Shown: positions 14,451-24,619, counted from the stretch's first letter. The stretch is DNA of 39,000 nt from Komagataeibacter oboediens (GCF_003207815.1 NZ_NKTX01000025.1:1-39000); one strand, 5' to 3'. Numbers and translations: made by a program. The notes: generated by a model not told the origin, from the sequence alone.

Positions 14451-14770
14451 GGGGAAGTGGCCTGCCCTAGCCTGTTCACATCTGCCATATCATACGTTTG
14501 GCAGGGGCACCAAAAACCGCCCGCAACATGGCCGATATCCCCGTCCCGGAAGGGCCCCACCCCGTTCTGCCCTGCCATGGGCATGGCCACGTGCGACACA
14601 GCCTGATCGCACGCGGGTTGTACCAGATCGGTTCGGGTCAGATACCGGAAGGGAACCGAAAACCGGCCGGGCAGATGATACCTTTTTTTACTTCAAACCG
14701 GGGGGCTGCATTATTGGTGCCCCCGATTATGTCATGATACCATTGCCGCAAGCACGGACATACGGGGAAA
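14451..14770. other. 320-base divergent intergenic region, no gene supported
   Basis: This holds the promoters of the leftward PAP2 and rightward PepSY genes. GGGGGC (14701-14706) and GCCCCC (14719-14724) form a 6-base stem over a 12-base loop, 47 bases before the PepSY start, preceded by a T7 run. An ORF of 69 codons at 14528-14737 has no ribosome binding site and no recognisable product. No convincing -35/-10 pair was found. Confidence 0.4.
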
Positions 14771-15883
14771 ATGAGCAGCGCATTTCGTAAAATCCATCGC
14801 TGGATGGGACTTTTCCTCATGCTGCCCCTTGCGTTGCAGGGACTGACCGGGACACTGCTGATCATCCTTCCCCTGCTGCTGCCAGAACGTCCGCATGTTA
14901 CGGATAGTGGTGCGCCAGCCGGGGCTGAAGCCGTGGTCGCTGCCTCCCGCAGCCATGCGCCTGCGGGCATGATCCCGCTGCGCCTCAACCCCGCGCGCTG
15001 GAATGGGGATAGTGCCATGGTGACCTATGGACCAGCAGGGGAACGGCATCCGACCTTCGAGGTATTCGTCAACCCCGATCATCCATCCGTCATCAGCACC
15101 TACGTTGTGCCGGCATATATCCGCTTCCTGCACAATGTGCATGCGGACCTGTTCCTGCTGCCCTATGGCCAGACGGCAACAGGCATCATGGGCGTTGTAC
15201 TCAGCATGCTGGCCTTTACGGGGCTGATCATATGGTGGCCACATCCCGCCCTGTGGCAGAACGGGAAATGGCGCAGGACCATAGTTATCAGCCGCCGCGC
15301 CCGTGGATTGCGCCTGTGGCGTGAAATACATGTCAGCCTGGGGTTCTGGCTTTCCTTCATGCTCCTGTTCCTGTCACTGAGCGGGGCCATTCTGGCATTT
15401 CCTTTCGCGCGCCCGCTATTTGGCATCAACGGCCCCGACAAACGGCACAACCACCCGCATCATACGGCCCTTCCCGCCGTTGCAGGCGAAACAGGGCTGG
15501 ACACCGGGCTGGCTGCGCTGAAACGCCAGATGCCGGAAGCGACCCTGTTATCCGTACAGTTGGGCGAACAGCCAACACAGCAGGCATTTGAGGTGATCCT
15601 GCCCGCATATGGGCCCAATCACCCTGCCACCGTCCAGTATGATCCCCATACCGAGCACGTGCGTATCAGCCGTGATCCGGGGCAGATACGCCGGGGGGAA
15701 TGGACCTTCCAGTGGTTGCACATGATGCATGAAACGAAACTGGTGGCCCCTGCCCTCATTGCCGTCATCTGGAAAATGGCCGTTGGCACAGGCGGCATAG
15801 GCCTGATCATACTTGCATTTTCAGGGGTGGGCCTGTGGGCCATGCGTCGCTATGGCGCAGCCCGGCGGGAAAGCGGCAACTAA
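14771..15883 (+). CDS. PepSY-associated TM-helix (PiuB-like) membrane protein
   Basis: Membrane protein with about four transmembrane helices: residues ~10-35 (MGLFLMLPLALQGLTGTLLI), ~135-155 (TGIMGVVLSMLAFTGLIIWW), ~190-215 (LGFWLSFMLLFLSLSGAILA) and ~335-360. The histidines after the first and before the third helices (KIHRWMGLF, REIHVSLGFW) and WLHMMHETK follow the PepSY_TM family, which includes iron-uptake-associated ferric reductase-like proteins; the histidines may bind haem. Periplasmic loops lie between. 370 residues. ATG 14771 follows GGGGAAA. No TonB receptor is adjacent, so an iron role is an inference from the family only. Confidence 0.8.
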   Translation: MSSAFRKIHRWMGLFLMLPLALQGLTGTLLIILPLLLPERPHVTDSGAPAGAEAVVAASRSHAPAGMIPLRLNPARWNGDSAMVTYGPAGERHPTFEVFVNPDHPSVISTYVVPAYIRFLHNVHADLFLLPYGQTATGIMGVVLSMLAFTGLIIWWPHPALWQNGKWRRTIVISRRARGLRLWREIHVSLGFWLSFMLLFLSLSGAILAFPFARPLFGINGPDKRHNHPHHTALPAVAGETGLDTGLAALKRQMPEATLLSVQLGEQPTQQAFEVILPAYGPNHPATVQYDPHTEHVRISRDPGQIRRGEWTFQWLHMMHETKLVAPALIAVIWKMAVGTGGIGLIILAFSGVGLWAMRRYGAARRESGN

Positions 15884-15893
15884 ACCCGTCATC

Positions 15894-15941
15894 ATGGCAG
15901 GAACGGCGGTCGCCAGACCATGCGACCGCCGTTCCTGCCAT
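15894..15941. terminator. Perfect 20-base stem hairpin after the PepSY gene
   Basis: GGCAGGAACGGCGGTCGC (15896-15913) pairs perfectly with its complement at 15922-15939 over an 8-base loop; flanking AT extends the stem to 20 bases. It begins 10 bases after the PepSY stop. There is no T-run on either side, so it is a strong transcript-end or stability structure rather than a textbook intrinsic terminator. It would fold equally on transcripts from either strand. Confidence 0.55.
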
Positions 15942-16143
15942 CTACCTGATAATACACCCGCTTTATCAGTTCCCATCACTGCGCAGCCGTTATGAAAAGA
16001 CAGTGCCCTGCAGGCGGTTGAACAGGATACCGGCCCGTTAAAATTTATTACGTGACATAATTCCAAACCTCATATCCCCCAAGGCGTCATGCCACCGGCC
16101 TGCTACCACAGGTCCGGCATGAATAATGCGTCGAGGACCATGG

Positions 16144-16923
16144 TCAGCGGAACACAAGCCCGCCATCAATCAGGACTGACTGGCCTGTCATATAATCTGA
16201 ATCTGCGCAGGCAAGCCACGCGACAAAAGCGGCGACATCATCGGGTGTTTCCGCCCGCCCCAGCGCGATGCCATTGACATATTTCTGATAGGTTGCACCG
16301 ATTTCCGCGCCGGTCGCTTCCGCCATGCGCCTGTCTATCTCCACCCACATGTCGGTTCCCACCACACCGGGGCAATAGGCGTTTACCGTAATGCCATGGG
16401 GGGCCAGTTCCTTTGCCGCCGCCTGCGTCAATCCCCTAACTGCAAACTTGGTGGCGGAATAGACGCCCAGGAAAGCATAGCCTTCATGCCCTGCAATAGA
16501 ACAGGCATTGATGATCTTTCCCCTGCGCCCCAGTTTTCTGAATGCCTGGGCCGCTGCCTGAATTCCCCATAGCGTTCCATTGACATTGATCTGGAAAATC
16601 CGCCCCATATCCTCCGGCGTCACATCCACAAGTGCCCTGACCTGCGCCACACCTGCATTATTGACCATGATATCAACGCCGCCAAAGTGCTGCATTGTCT
16701 GCCCGATCACGGCAAAGACCTGATCACGCACGCTGATATCAGCTGCAACTGCAAGAACCTTGCGGCCAAGCGCCTGTATGTCTTCGCACACCCCGTCCAG
16801 CCGGTCCTGCGCGATATCCACCACCACCAGATCCGCCCCGTCGCGCGCCAGACGCAACGCAATGCCACGCCCGATACCCTGCGCCGCCCCCGTGACAACA
16901 GCCACCTTACCGACAAGAGACAT
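16144..16923 (-). CDS. budC: Acetoin reductase / meso-2,3-butanediol dehydrogenase (SDR)
   Basis: Short-chain dehydrogenase that reduces acetoin (and diacetyl) to 2,3-butanediol with NADH, or the reverse. The Rossmann motif TGAAQGIG is at 11-18, Asp36 suggests NAD preference, NNAG is at 88-91, and the catalytic S142, Y155 and K159 are present. KIINACSIAGHEGY, KFAVRGLTQ, AYCPGVVGTDMW and DYMTGQSVLIDGG follow BudC-type enzymes over the full length. 259 residues. It is single, with a start at 16923 and no obvious operon partner. Acetic acid bacteria are known to make and oxidise acetoin and butanediol, consistent with the presumed host. Confidence 0.85.
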   Translation of the reverse strand: MSLVGKVAVVTGAAQGIGRGIALRLARDGADLVVVDIAQDRLDGVCEDIQALGRKVLAVAADISVRDQVFAVIGQTMQHFGGVDIMVNNAGVAQVRALVDVTPEDMGRIFQINVNGTLWGIQAAAQAFRKLGRRGKIINACSIAGHEGYAFLGVYSATKFAVRGLTQAAAKELAPHGITVNAYCPGVVGTDMWVEIDRRMAEATGAEIGATYQKYVNGIALGRAETPDDVAAFVAWLACADSDYMTGQSVLIDGGLVFR

Positions 16924-17052
16924 GAAGGTCCTCTTTCTTTTTCAGATCCCACGCCACAGAATGTGACCGGTCAGTAAAAAAAACGCACAATTCAGGAAAA
17001 AGATTTAAGAACTCAGACCATTTAATGGAAATATCAAATAAAAGTAACCACG

Positions 17053-18609
17053 TCAGAAAGCAACATTCATGGCGGTGCTCAGCACCACGGCATCCCTGAA
17101 CACCGTCGTGCCCCCAACATGATTGACATACTGGAAGTCGGGCTTGATCGACAGGCCGTCCGCAATATGGAACCCATAATAGGCTTCATAGATCGTCTCA
17201 TGCCCCTGAATGCCATACGGCATGCCAAAATTCCCCCCCGGCAGGGCAAGGCCACGGCCTGCCGCCGCTTCCTGCGACAGGATGGCGGAACGGCTGAAAC
17301 CGGCCCACAGGAACGCAATCCCCACGCTATCCAGCGGACGGTGCCACAGAGCGCCCGTATCCATAAGAACCGCCATGAAACTGTGATTGATCTGTGATGT
17401 CTGCCCTGAAGCATAGGCATAGTATCCACCAAGTATCAGGCCATTCATCTCCCCCGCTCCACGACGGACAAGCATCTGGTCAACGATGACCCAGACCGAG
17501 GTCTGGCCGCTCTGCCTTCGGGCTGGCTGTCCCGTCAACACCCATGAATTTCCGTGGATGTCTTCATACAGATCCTCGTACCGCGCATTGTCATACATGG
17601 CGCCCACCTTGTAATGCCCCGCCAGATGATCCCGGCCAAAGGCGGGGATCCAGCCGATTTCAGCCTGTGTCGACAGCTTGCCCAACCCGTCCTGCGCCCA
17701 TGACCAGCCCGAAATACCCCCGTTGTAGTTATGGGGAGATACGGCAAACAGTCCCCCCATGACATAAAGCTGCTTTATCGGCATGACACGCAGGACACCG
17801 CCAATATTTCCCGAAGGCCAGCCCCGCCCCCCGCGCAGGAATTTGGTCGGACTTTCCCCGCCACACAGCCACACGTTCATGAAGTTGCAGACCCATGGCG
17901 AGTTCTGGAAAAACACTCCGGTGGGGATCCACCCAACCGACAGGTCCACCCTGCGGTCAAGCCATGCCTTTTCAAAATACGCCCAGACAAGATGCGCGAT
18001 CACATTGCCGCGGCTGCCATAAATCTGCTGGACCTGGTTACTGTTATCACCAAACAGTCGGCTCAGGTTCCGGCCATGGCCGTTGACCACCAGCATGTGC
18101 AGCCACAGGTCCCGTGCCCATGCACGGGGATGAAGCACCCTGTTCCAGTCGACATCCAGCGTGGTACCAACCTGTCCTGCAACGGTATAATCGCGCTTTT
18201 TGCCACCTGCCACATTCCCCGCCAGGTCTTCATAAACGTCAACTGCCAGATAAAGCCCACGGCTTTGCAACCACGGCTGGACGCCACCCCAGTCCCCCAG
18301 CAGATGCGTGGTGCCAAATGGCGGACCAAATGAAGGCGGCCCATAGGGCGCGTGCAGGAAGCCGGGGGTTGTTTCATAAAAGGGCGTCGTCGGCTGCGTT
18401 TCGGCATACGGCGTGGGGTTGGAGACTTCCGGCAGTTTGTGTGTATCCGCCTTTGTACCCAGTATCCTGCGCACCCAGCCGGGATATTCATGCGCCTTCC
18501 TGTCCTGTACTACGGTTGTCCGGGTTACATCCACATCCGCCGCACGAACGGGAAAGGCAGCGGACAGGAACAGCCCCAGACACACGACAGTGCGGATCAG
18601 CGCCATCAT
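17053..18609 (-). CDS. OprB-family carbohydrate-selective porin
   Basis: Outer-membrane porin that lets sugars across the outer membrane. The N-terminus from ATG 18609 (MMALIRTVVCLGLFLSAAFP, VRAA) is a signal peptide with a likely cut after AxA. The mature part has the OprB pattern: THLLGDWGGVQPWLQSRGLY near the start, VGWIPTG-like GWIPTGVFFQN, and the C-terminal FGMPYGIQGHETIYEAYYGF, SIKPDFQYVNHVGG, ending in Phe (NVAF) as beta-barrel proteins do. About 518 residues. An in-frame ATG at 18693 would bury the signal peptide and is less likely. OprB porins are frequent in acetic acid bacteria. Four conserved-looking strands show no truncation. Confidence 0.88.
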   Translation of the reverse strand: MMALIRTVVCLGLFLSAAFPVRAADVDVTRTTVVQDRKAHEYPGWVRRILGTKADTHKLPEVSNPTPYAETQPTTPFYETTPGFLHAPYGPPSFGPPFGTTHLLGDWGGVQPWLQSRGLYLAVDVYEDLAGNVAGGKKRDYTVAGQVGTTLDVDWNRVLHPRAWARDLWLHMLVVNGHGRNLSRLFGDNSNQVQQIYGSRGNVIAHLVWAYFEKAWLDRRVDLSVGWIPTGVFFQNSPWVCNFMNVWLCGGESPTKFLRGGRGWPSGNIGGVLRVMPIKQLYVMGGLFAVSPHNYNGGISGWSWAQDGLGKLSTQAEIGWIPAFGRDHLAGHYKVGAMYDNARYEDLYEDIHGNSWVLTGQPARRQSGQTSVWVIVDQMLVRRGAGEMNGLILGGYYAYASGQTSQINHSFMAVLMDTGALWHRPLDSVGIAFLWAGFSRSAILSQEAAAGRGLALPGGNFGMPYGIQGHETIYEAYYGFHIADGLSIKPDFQYVNHVGGTTVFRDAVVLSTAMNVAF

Positions 18610-18624
18610 TGCCGTCCGGCCGTA

Positions 18625-18652
18625 TCTATATGTAATGAACTCAGAACACCAA
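18625..18652 (-). promoter_or_regulatory. Candidate promoter of the porin gene
   Basis: On the minus strand TTGGTG (18652-18647) and TATAGA (18630-18625) are separated by 16 bases and resemble sigma-70 boxes. The resulting leader before ATG 18609 would be under 15 bases, which fits the absence of a clear ribosome binding site but is unusual. By-eye match only. Confidence 0.3.
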
Positions 18653-19032
18653 TGAAAATATGACAGTAAAAAAAATCCGGAGGGAACGCGCATGCCCAGG
18701 ACCTCATGGCTTCAGGGGACGATCCAAAACACCCCATACGCACAGACACGCACGACATATGATTACGGCATGCGCCGCCACGCATGGCGCGCGACGATAC
18801 TGGCAGCATCCATCATCATTTCGGTTTTATATGCGAATGGGTAGTTTTTACTTATTTATTTAAAAACAAGGCGAACATTTTTATCATTTTTATTGCCTTC
18901 ATTTTTATCTATTGGCCAGAACGGGACCATCCTTCCCTGTCCGGGGCAGCAAGGGAAGCGGCAGCATGGCCTGCGCCCGATAACGGATATCGCCCGGCGC
19001 GGGTTTCCCGTCAGCACATGGATATTTGCTGG
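18653..19032. other. About 380-base intergenic region with an A+T-rich core
   Basis: Between the porin start and the 3' end of the GST-like gene. Positions about 18830-18912 are strongly A+T-rich, with TTTTTATC-type runs. Frames here are antisense to neither gene and lack ribosome binding sites or recognisable products. It probably holds upstream control elements for the porin; no specific site is clear. Confidence 0.4.
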
Positions 19033-19659
19033 TCAGTCAAACAGGACCGGCATATCCCCTTCCCGCCAGGGAGACAGGCGACACATGGCGCGATCAAATA
19101 CCGGCAGAGCTACAAAGGCCCGCAGCCATTCCTGCACCCCATCCGGGCAGGCTGTGGCAAACCAGCACGGGTCCGTTGCAGCAAACTGCCGCACGAAGGG
19201 TGCCACGGCGGCATCGGTCAGGCCCGGCCGGTCACCATGCAGGAAGCGGTTCGCGTCCAGCGCGACATCTAACCGTTCCAGTCCATTCAGCGCCTCGGCC
19301 CGGTGATACATGGGGTCGGAGTGATGGCGGCTGGCATATTTATAACGATCCAGATGGTATTTGAACGGACCATCGTTATACGCAATCAGGTCATTGCGGA
19401 CATTGACCAGCCAGTGCTGTGGATCATGCCGCCCCAGGGGCCATCGCATGATATCCAGACTTTCATCGATAATGGCCTGATCCGACAGGACCAGGACAGG
19501 AACCGTCCCCTTGGGCGAAACCCGCAGCATGCAGGCAGGTTTCTGCGCTAGTTTTACTTCGCGTATTTCACATTCCACACCAGCGGATAGCAGGGCCAGC
19601 CGCGCCCGCATGGCATACGGACAGCGGCGGAAACTGTAAAGTACGGGGAGTACGGTCAT
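19033..19659 (-). CDS. Glutathione S-transferase-like protein
   Basis: The N-terminus has a thioredoxin-fold GST domain: LYSFRRCPYAMRARLALL with C13 in a CPYAMRAR motif typical of glutaredoxin-2/omega-type GSTs, SPKGTVPVL (cis-Pro) and DESLDIMRW (glutathione-binding DES). The C-terminal helical domain includes RFLHGDRPGLTDAAVAPFVR. Presumably binds glutathione and may reduce or conjugate substrates in the cytoplasm. Start ATG 19659 follows AGGAACG; longer in-frame starts (to 19842) lack family similarity. 208 residues. Divergent from the nuo operon. Confidence 0.82.
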   Translation of the reverse strand: MTVLPVLYSFRRCPYAMRARLALLSAGVECEIREVKLAQKPACMLRVSPKGTVPVLVLSDQAIIDESLDIMRWPLGRHDPQHWLVNVRNDLIAYNDGPFKYHLDRYKYASRHHSDPMYHRAEALNGLERLDVALDANRFLHGDRPGLTDAAVAPFVRQFAATDPCWFATACPDGVQEWLRAFVALPVFDRAMCRLSPWREGDMPVLFD

Positions 19660-19975
19660 ATCGTTCCTGTCGGCAGCCAACATCCTGATGCAGGCATGAT
19701 ACGGAGACACGGCATTCGCAGGCAAGACAACACGTCCACCACATATCCCTGCACATGCATGAAAACTTGCATGACCTGACCGGAACTTCCCTTTCACCAC
19801 AACGTATAGGCACTTGGCAGCATATTCTGGCGCTCCATGCATCCATGCCGGAATATCAGGGGAAACATAAGCCTGTTCCCCTGCGCCCGTGGCAATAAAC
19901 GCCCCTCAATACGGACACCGTTACACAAGACGCCTTCCGGCCAGATAAAAAACACAGAAACGGAATGCCCTGTCC
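19660..19975. other. 316-base divergent region upstream of the nuo operon
   Basis: This must hold the promoters for the GST-like gene and the nuo operon. TGCATGA occurs twice in direct orientation (19756-19762 and 19768-19774), one helical turn-plus apart. No unambiguous -35/-10 boxes, riboswitch or ORF is seen. Confidence 0.35.
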
Positions 19976-20410
19976 ATGGAACCTGTTTCCAATATATGGC
20001 CTGTATTCACCTATGCAGCTGTCATAGCCATGCTATTGGCCTTCATGCTGGGCCTGTCCGCCATAACCGGCACCCGACGCCGTGGCGCGGCACGTGGGCG
20101 GGCGATGTCCATGCCGTTTGAATCCGGTATCCGGCCGACAGGGTCGGCGCATCTGCGCCTGCCTGTGCAGTATTACCTGCTGGCCATGTTTTTTGTCATA
20201 TTTGATGTTGAAACGGCCATTCTCCTGACATGGGCAACGGTCGTGACCGAAACCGGATGGATCGGTTATGGCGCAGCCGTTCTCTTTACCATTTTCCTGG
20301 CCATCTCCCTTGCCTATCTGTGGCGCGCCGGTGCGCTGGACTGGGGGCCGCGGCCACGGCTGATCGTCCCCCGACCGATCGCCCATGGTGGAAAGGACCA
20401 TGCCCCATGA
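19976..20410 (+). CDS. nuoA: NADH:quinone oxidoreductase subunit A
   Basis: Membrane-arm subunit of proton-pumping complex I, lying near the quinone site. Three transmembrane helices are visible (about 10-31, 62-88, 97-117). The family motifs FESG (48-51) and [18 protein letters not shown] (62-79) with the conserved acidic Asp77 and Glu79 are present. 144 residues. It is the first gene of the nuo operon and overlaps nuoB by four bases (ATGA). The ribosome binding site before ATG 19976 is weak. Confidence 0.95.
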   Translation: MEPVSNIWPVFTYAAVIAMLLAFMLGLSAITGTRRRGAARGRAMSMPFESGIRPTGSAHLRLPVQYYLLAMFFVIFDVETAILLTWATVVTETGWIGYGAAVLFTIFLAISLAYLWRAGALDWGPRPRLIVPRPIAHGGKDHAP

Positions 20411-21042
20411 ACTGGTTCCTGTCATCGCCCGATACCACGGGGGCAACGCCGCCCACGTCCAGCTTCAGCGAAACGGTCCGCCGCAACCTGGTCATGGGCC
20501 GGTTGCAGGATTTCGTGGCATGGGGACAGAAGAACTCCATCTGGCCGCTGAATTTCGGCCTGTCATGCTGTTATGTGGAAATGGCGACAGCGTTCACCAG
20601 CCGCTTCGACATTGCCCGCTTCGGCTCCGAAGTGCTGCGCGCGACACCACGCGAAGCCGACCTGATTGTCATTTCCGGCACCGTGTTCGTCAAGATGGCC
20701 CCTGTCATCCAGCATCTGTACAACCAGATGCTGGAACCACGATGGGTCATCTCCATGGGGTCATGCGCCAATTCAGGCGGCATGTACGACATTTACAGCG
20801 TCGTGCAGGGCGTGGACAGCTTCCTGCCGGTGGATGTGTATGTCCCCGGCTGCCCTCCCCGCCCCGAAGCCCTGCTGGAGGGACTGATGCTGCTGCAGCA
20901 ATCCATCGGCACGCGCCGCAGGCCGTTAAGCTGGCTGGTGGGACCACAGGGTGCCGAACCCGTCACGCCGCCCAGCCTGCGCGATGAAAAGCGCGCCCAC
21001 CGCCAGGGCATGCGCGACCTGCGCACGCCCGACGGGATCTGA
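20407..21042 (+). CDS. nuoB: NADH:quinone oxidoreductase subunit B
   Basis: Peripheral-arm subunit carrying iron-sulfur cluster N2, the last electron carrier before quinone. All four cluster cysteines are present: the tandem C54-C55, C120 ([11 protein letters not shown]) and C149 ([10 protein letters not shown]). 211 residues. ATG 20407 overlaps the nuoA stop; nuoCD begins 4 bases downstream of its own stop. The tail after residue 180 is charged and resembles the E. coli-type NuoB. Confidence 0.96.
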   Translation: MNWFLSSPDTTGATPPTSSFSETVRRNLVMGRLQDFVAWGQKNSIWPLNFGLSCCYVEMATAFTSRFDIARFGSEVLRATPREADLIVISGTVFVKMAPVIQHLYNQMLEPRWVISMGSCANSGGMYDIYSVVQGVDSFLPVDVYVPGCPPRPEALLEGLMLLQQSIGTRRRPLSWLVGPQGAEPVTPPSLRDEKRAHRQGMRDLRTPDGI

Positions 21043-21046
21043 TGCC

Positions 21047-22813
21047 ATGACCGCCCTCGTATCGCCCGCCCGTAACCGGGGTCTTGTGGAACAGATAACC
21101 GGCCACCTGCCCAACGGGGCGCTTGCCACGCAATCCACATGCGATGGTGTCTGCACCATCTGGATTACGGCATCTGACCTGCGCCCGACCCTTGCGGCGC
21201 TGAAGGCATCGTCCGCCGCCTGCCTCATGCTGCTGGACCTGACGGCCATAGACGAACGCGAACGCGCCCACCGCGCGGGCCAGCCACAGGCCGCGTTCAC
21301 GGTCGTCTATCACGTCATCTCGCTTGCCAGCCGCGCAGATGAGGTACGGATCAAGGTGCCCCTAGGCGCCGACGCCCCTGCCGTGCCCAGCATCTGTGAC
21401 CTGTGGCCCAACGCCAACTGGTACGAACGCGAGGTATGGGACCTGTTCGGCATCCATTTCCATGGCCATCCCTGCCTGCGCCGCATCCTGACCCCGCCCA
21501 CATGGACCGGGCACCCGTTGCGCAGGGACCACCATGCCCGCGCCACCGAAATGCCACCCTACAGCCTGACGGAAGAGCATGAAGCACGCGAGCAGGACGC
21601 CCTGCGCTTCGACCCGTCCGCATGGGGCATGCGGCGACATGGCGACCATAGCGATTTCATGTTCCTGAACCTTGGTCCCAACCACCCCAGCGTGCACGGG
21701 GTGTTCCGCATCATGCTGCAACTGGAAGGCGAGCGGATTGTCGATGCCGTGCCCGATATCGGCTTCCACCACCGTGGCGCGGAAAAAATGGGCGAACGCC
21801 AGACATGGCACAGCTATATCCCCTACACCGACCGGGTGGACTACCTTGGCGGGGTCATGAACAATTTCCCCTACGTCATGGCGGTCGAAACACTGGCCGG
21901 GATCACCGTGCCGCCACGCGCACAGATGATCCGCGTCATGCTGGCGGAACTGTTCCGCATTGCCAGCCATCTCGTCTTCTACGGTACCATGGCACAGGAT
22001 GTGGGGCAGCTTTCGCCGGTATTCTATATGTTTACCGACCGCGAACGCGTGTTCGGGATTATCGAGGCGATCTGCGGCTTCCGCATGCACCCCGCCTGGT
22101 TCCGCATTGGCGGCGTGGCCATAGACCTGCCCGAAGGATGGGACGGACTGATCCGCGCCTTCCTCCATGACCTGCCGCGGCGGCTGGACGAATACGATGC
22201 CATGGTCATGCGCAACCCCATCTTCCGCGCCCGGACGAAGGGGATCGGCGCCTACACCACGGCGGAAGCCGTTGAATGGGGTGTCACCGGCCCGGGGCTG
22301 CGCGCCACGGGGCGGGAGTGGGACTACCGCAGACATGCACCATACGCCTGTTACGATCAGCTTGAATTCGACATTCCCACCGGCACGCGTGGCGACTGCC
22401 ATGACCGGATTGCCGTGCATGTGGAAGAAATGCGCCAGAGCCTGCGGATCATCCGCCAGTGCGTGGACAACATGCCCACGGGCCCGGTCAAGGCGGACCA
22501 CCCGCTGACGACCCCGCCGCCCAGGGCACGGACGATGCACGACATCGAAACCCTGATCCACCATTTCCTCAGCGTAAGCTGGGGGCCGGTCATTCCACCG
22601 GGGGAAGCCCGGGCCAGCATCGAAGCCACGAAAGGCGTGAATACCTATACGCTGATCAGCGATGGGGGCACCACATCGTACCGCACCCGCATACGCACCC
22701 CGTCATTTGCCCACCTGCAGATGATCCCGCTGCTCAGCCGCGGCATCATGATCGCGGACCTGATCGCGATCCTGGGCAGCATTGATTTCGTGATGGCCGA
22801 TGTCGACCGCTGA
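21047..22813 (+). CDS. nuoCD: NADH:quinone oxidoreductase fused subunits C/D
   Basis: A fusion of the 30-kDa NuoC (about residues 1-175) and 49-kDa NuoD (about 200-588) subunits of the peripheral arm, which with NuoB shape the quinone cavity. NuoC motifs: [10 protein letters not shown], then [17 protein letters not shown] (126-142), LRRILTP and GHPLRRD. NuoD motifs: [16 protein letters not shown] (206-221), [12 protein letters not shown] (239-250), YTDRVDYL and the C-terminal [12 protein letters not shown]. 588 residues, close to E. coli NuoCD. Alphaproteobacteria usually have separate nuoC and nuoD, so the fusion is notable. nuoE starts inside its last 14 bases. Confidence 0.96.
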   Translation: MTALVSPARNRGLVEQITGHLPNGALATQSTCDGVCTIWITASDLRPTLAALKASSAACLMLLDLTAIDERERAHRAGQPQAAFTVVYHVISLASRADEVRIKVPLGADAPAVPSICDLWPNANWYEREVWDLFGIHFHGHPCLRRILTPPTWTGHPLRRDHHARATEMPPYSLTEEHEAREQDALRFDPSAWGMRRHGDHSDFMFLNLGPNHPSVHGVFRIMLQLEGERIVDAVPDIGFHHRGAEKMGERQTWHSYIPYTDRVDYLGGVMNNFPYVMAVETLAGITVPPRAQMIRVMLAELFRIASHLVFYGTMAQDVGQLSPVFYMFTDRERVFGIIEAICGFRMHPAWFRIGGVAIDLPEGWDGLIRAFLHDLPRRLDEYDAMVMRNPIFRARTKGIGAYTTAEAVEWGVTGPGLRATGREWDYRRHAPYACYDQLEFDIPTGTRGDCHDRIAVHVEEMRQSLRIIRQCVDNMPTGPVKADHPLTTPPPRARTMHDIETLIHHFLSVSWGPVIPPGEARASIEATKGVNTYTLISDGGTTSYRTRIRTPSFAHLQMIPLLSRGIMIADLIAILGSIDFVMADVDR

Positions 22814-23291
22814 CGCCCCCCTGCCTGCGCCCCTGCGGGCGGAAATCCTGGTCCTCGCGGCGCAGGAACTGCACCCGCGCGGGGCGGCTGTCGCGGCACT
22901 GCGGCTGGTGCAGGCGCGCTTTGGCTGGGTCAGCACCGGGCATCTGTGCGAGGTGGCTGACCTGCTGGGCATGTCGGCCGATGATCTGGATGGCGTCGCC
23001 ACCTATTTCAACCTGCTGTTCCGCAGGCCGGTCGGGCGGCACGTCATCATGCTGTGTGACAGCGTGTCGTGCTGGATCATGGGGTGCGAACCACTCTGCG
23101 ACCATCTGTGCCGGACACTGGGCATCCAGCCGGGGGAAACCACGGCGGACAACGCCATCACCGTGCTGCCCACGGTGTGTATCGGGCATTGTGACCATGC
23201 CCCGGCCATGCTGGTGGACACCACCCTGCATGGCGATGTGGATACGGTATGCCTCGACCACCTGATCGATACGCTGAGGGACACGCCATGA
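22800..23291 (+). CDS. nuoE: NADH:quinone oxidoreductase subunit E
   Basis: Part of the NADH-oxidising module; carries [2Fe-2S] cluster N1a. The ligands C86 and C91 (LCDSVSC) and C127 and C131 (VCIGHC) are present, and the N-terminal helical domain includes [13 protein letters not shown] and [19 protein letters not shown]. 163 residues. ATG 22800 overlaps nuoCD by 14 bases and its stop overlaps the nuoF start by 4. Confidence 0.95.
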   Translation: MSTADAPLPAPLRAEILVLAAQELHPRGAAVAALRLVQARFGWVSTGHLCEVADLLGMSADDLDGVATYFNLLFRRPVGRHVIMLCDSVSCWIMGCEPLCDHLCRTLGIQPGETTADNAITVLPTVCIGHCDHAPAMLVDTTLHGDVDTVCLDHLIDTLRDTP

Positions 23292-24619
23292 CGCTCCTGT
23301 CCGACCGGCCCCTGACCGCCATGATCGACCCTGCCGCCGGGCCACCGGACTGCGCGGCATACGGGCGCGCCGGGGGCTGGCAGGCAGCCCGCAGGGCGCT
23401 GGGTGGCCTTGCCCCGGCTGACATCATCGACATGGTGACGCGCTCGAAACTGCGCGGGCGTGGAGGAGCCGGATTCAGCACCGGGCAGAAATGGAGCTTC
23501 GTGCCGAAGGACCCCGCATCCGAACGCCGCAAATACCTGATCGCCAATGCCGATGAAATGGAACCGGGCACCTTCAAGGACCGCCTTTTGCTGGAAGGCA
23601 ATCCCCTGCAACTGGTCGAAGGGATGATCCTTGCGGCCTATGGCGTGCAGGCGGGACATGGCATCGTCTTCCTGCGCGGGGAATACCACCTTGCCTGCAC
23701 CCGCCTGCACCATGCGATCGGGGAGGCACGCCAGCAGGGCTGGCTGGGCGAGAACATACTGGGCTCCGGCTTCAGTTTCGACATCCACGTCCATTCCAGC
23801 GCCGGACGCTACATATGTGGCGAGGAAACCGCCCTGCTGACCGCGCTGGAAGGCCGCCGCGCCACCCCACGCAGCAAGCCGCCCTTTCCCCAGACCGGCG
23901 GCCTGTGGGGCGCGCCAAGCGTGGTGAACAATGTCGAGACCCTGTGCAACCTGCCCCACATCATCGCCAACGGACCGGAATGGTTCGCGGGCCTCGGGCT
24001 GGGGGAGGACGGCGGCACCAAGATCTATGGCGCAAGCGGCCGGGTAACAAAGCCGGGGGCATGGGAACTGCCGATCGGCACGCCGCTGCGCCAGATCATC
24101 GAGGAACATGCAGGCGGCATGCTGCCCGGCTACCGCCTGCGCGCCCTGCTGCCCGGCGGGGCGTCCACCGCCTTCCTTGACGCCACATCGCTTGATGTCG
24201 CCATGGATTACGGATCGGTGGAAAAGGCGGGCAGCCGACTGGGGACCGGCATGGCCATCATACTGGATGACCGGACGTGCCCCATCGGCATGATCCGCAA
24301 CCTTGAACATTTCTTCGCACAGGAATCATGCGGGTGGTGCACGCCATGCCGTGACGGGCTGCCGTGGGTGGAACGGCTGCTGACCGCGATCGAGGATGGC
24401 ACGGGACAGGCCGAAGACATGGACCATCTCGCCCGCCATGCCCGCATGCTGGGCGCGCCGGGCCGGACCTTCTGCGCCCATGCGCCGGGGGCGATGGCGC
24501 CACTGGCCAGCGGGCTGAAGCTGTTTGCCGCGGATTTCACCGACCACATCCGGCACGGCCGCTGCCCGCTGCCCGCTGCGCATGGCGGCATGAACACACG
24601 ACAGGGAGCACCGTCATGA
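23288..24619 (+). CDS. nuoF: NADH:quinone oxidoreductase subunit F
   Basis: Catalytic NADH-binding subunit with FMN and [4Fe-4S] cluster N3. The NADH/FMN glycine-rich loop RGRGGAGFSTGQKW is at 56-69, FMN-binding ANADEMEPGTFKDR at 87-99, RYICGEETALL at 174-184, and cluster ligands C348, C351, C354 (ESCGWCTPCRDG) and C396. 443 residues. ATG 23288 overlaps the nuoE stop; the gene ends in a 4-base overlap with nuoG. Confidence 0.97.
   Translation: MTLLSDRPLTAMIDPAAGPPDCAAYGRAGGWQAARRALGGLAPADIIDMVTRSKLRGRGGAGFSTGQKWSFVPKDPASERRKYLIANADEMEPGTFKDRLLLEGNPLQLVEGMILAAYGVQAGHGIVFLRGEYHLACTRLHHAIGEARQQGWLGENILGSGFSFDIHVHSSAGRYICGEETALLTALEGRRATPRSKPPFPQTGGLWGAPSVVNNVETLCNLPHIIANGPEWFAGLGLGEDGGTKIYGASGRVTKPGAWELPIGTPLRQIIEEHAGGMLPGYRLRALLPGGASTAFLDATSLDVAMDYGSVEKAGSRLGTGMAIILDDRTCPIGMIRNLEHFFAQESCGWCTPCRDGLPWVERLLTAIEDGTGQAEDMDHLARHARMLGAPGRTFCAHAPGAMAPLASGLKLFAADFTDHIRHGRCPLPAAHGGMNTRQGAPS

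Noticed and set aside
14528-14737. Possible 69-residue gene between PAP2 and PepSY
   Set aside because: No ribosome binding site and no recognisable domain; His/Pro-rich composition fits noncoding GC-rich DNA.
18784-19272. Rightward frames antisense to and upstream of the GST-like gene
   Set aside because: They overlap the GST-like gene on the other strand and show no family or start signal.
20951-21046. Longer N-terminus for NuoCD
   Set aside because: It would overlap nuoB by 90 bases and adds residues unlike NuoC; ATG 21047 lies just after the nuoB stop.
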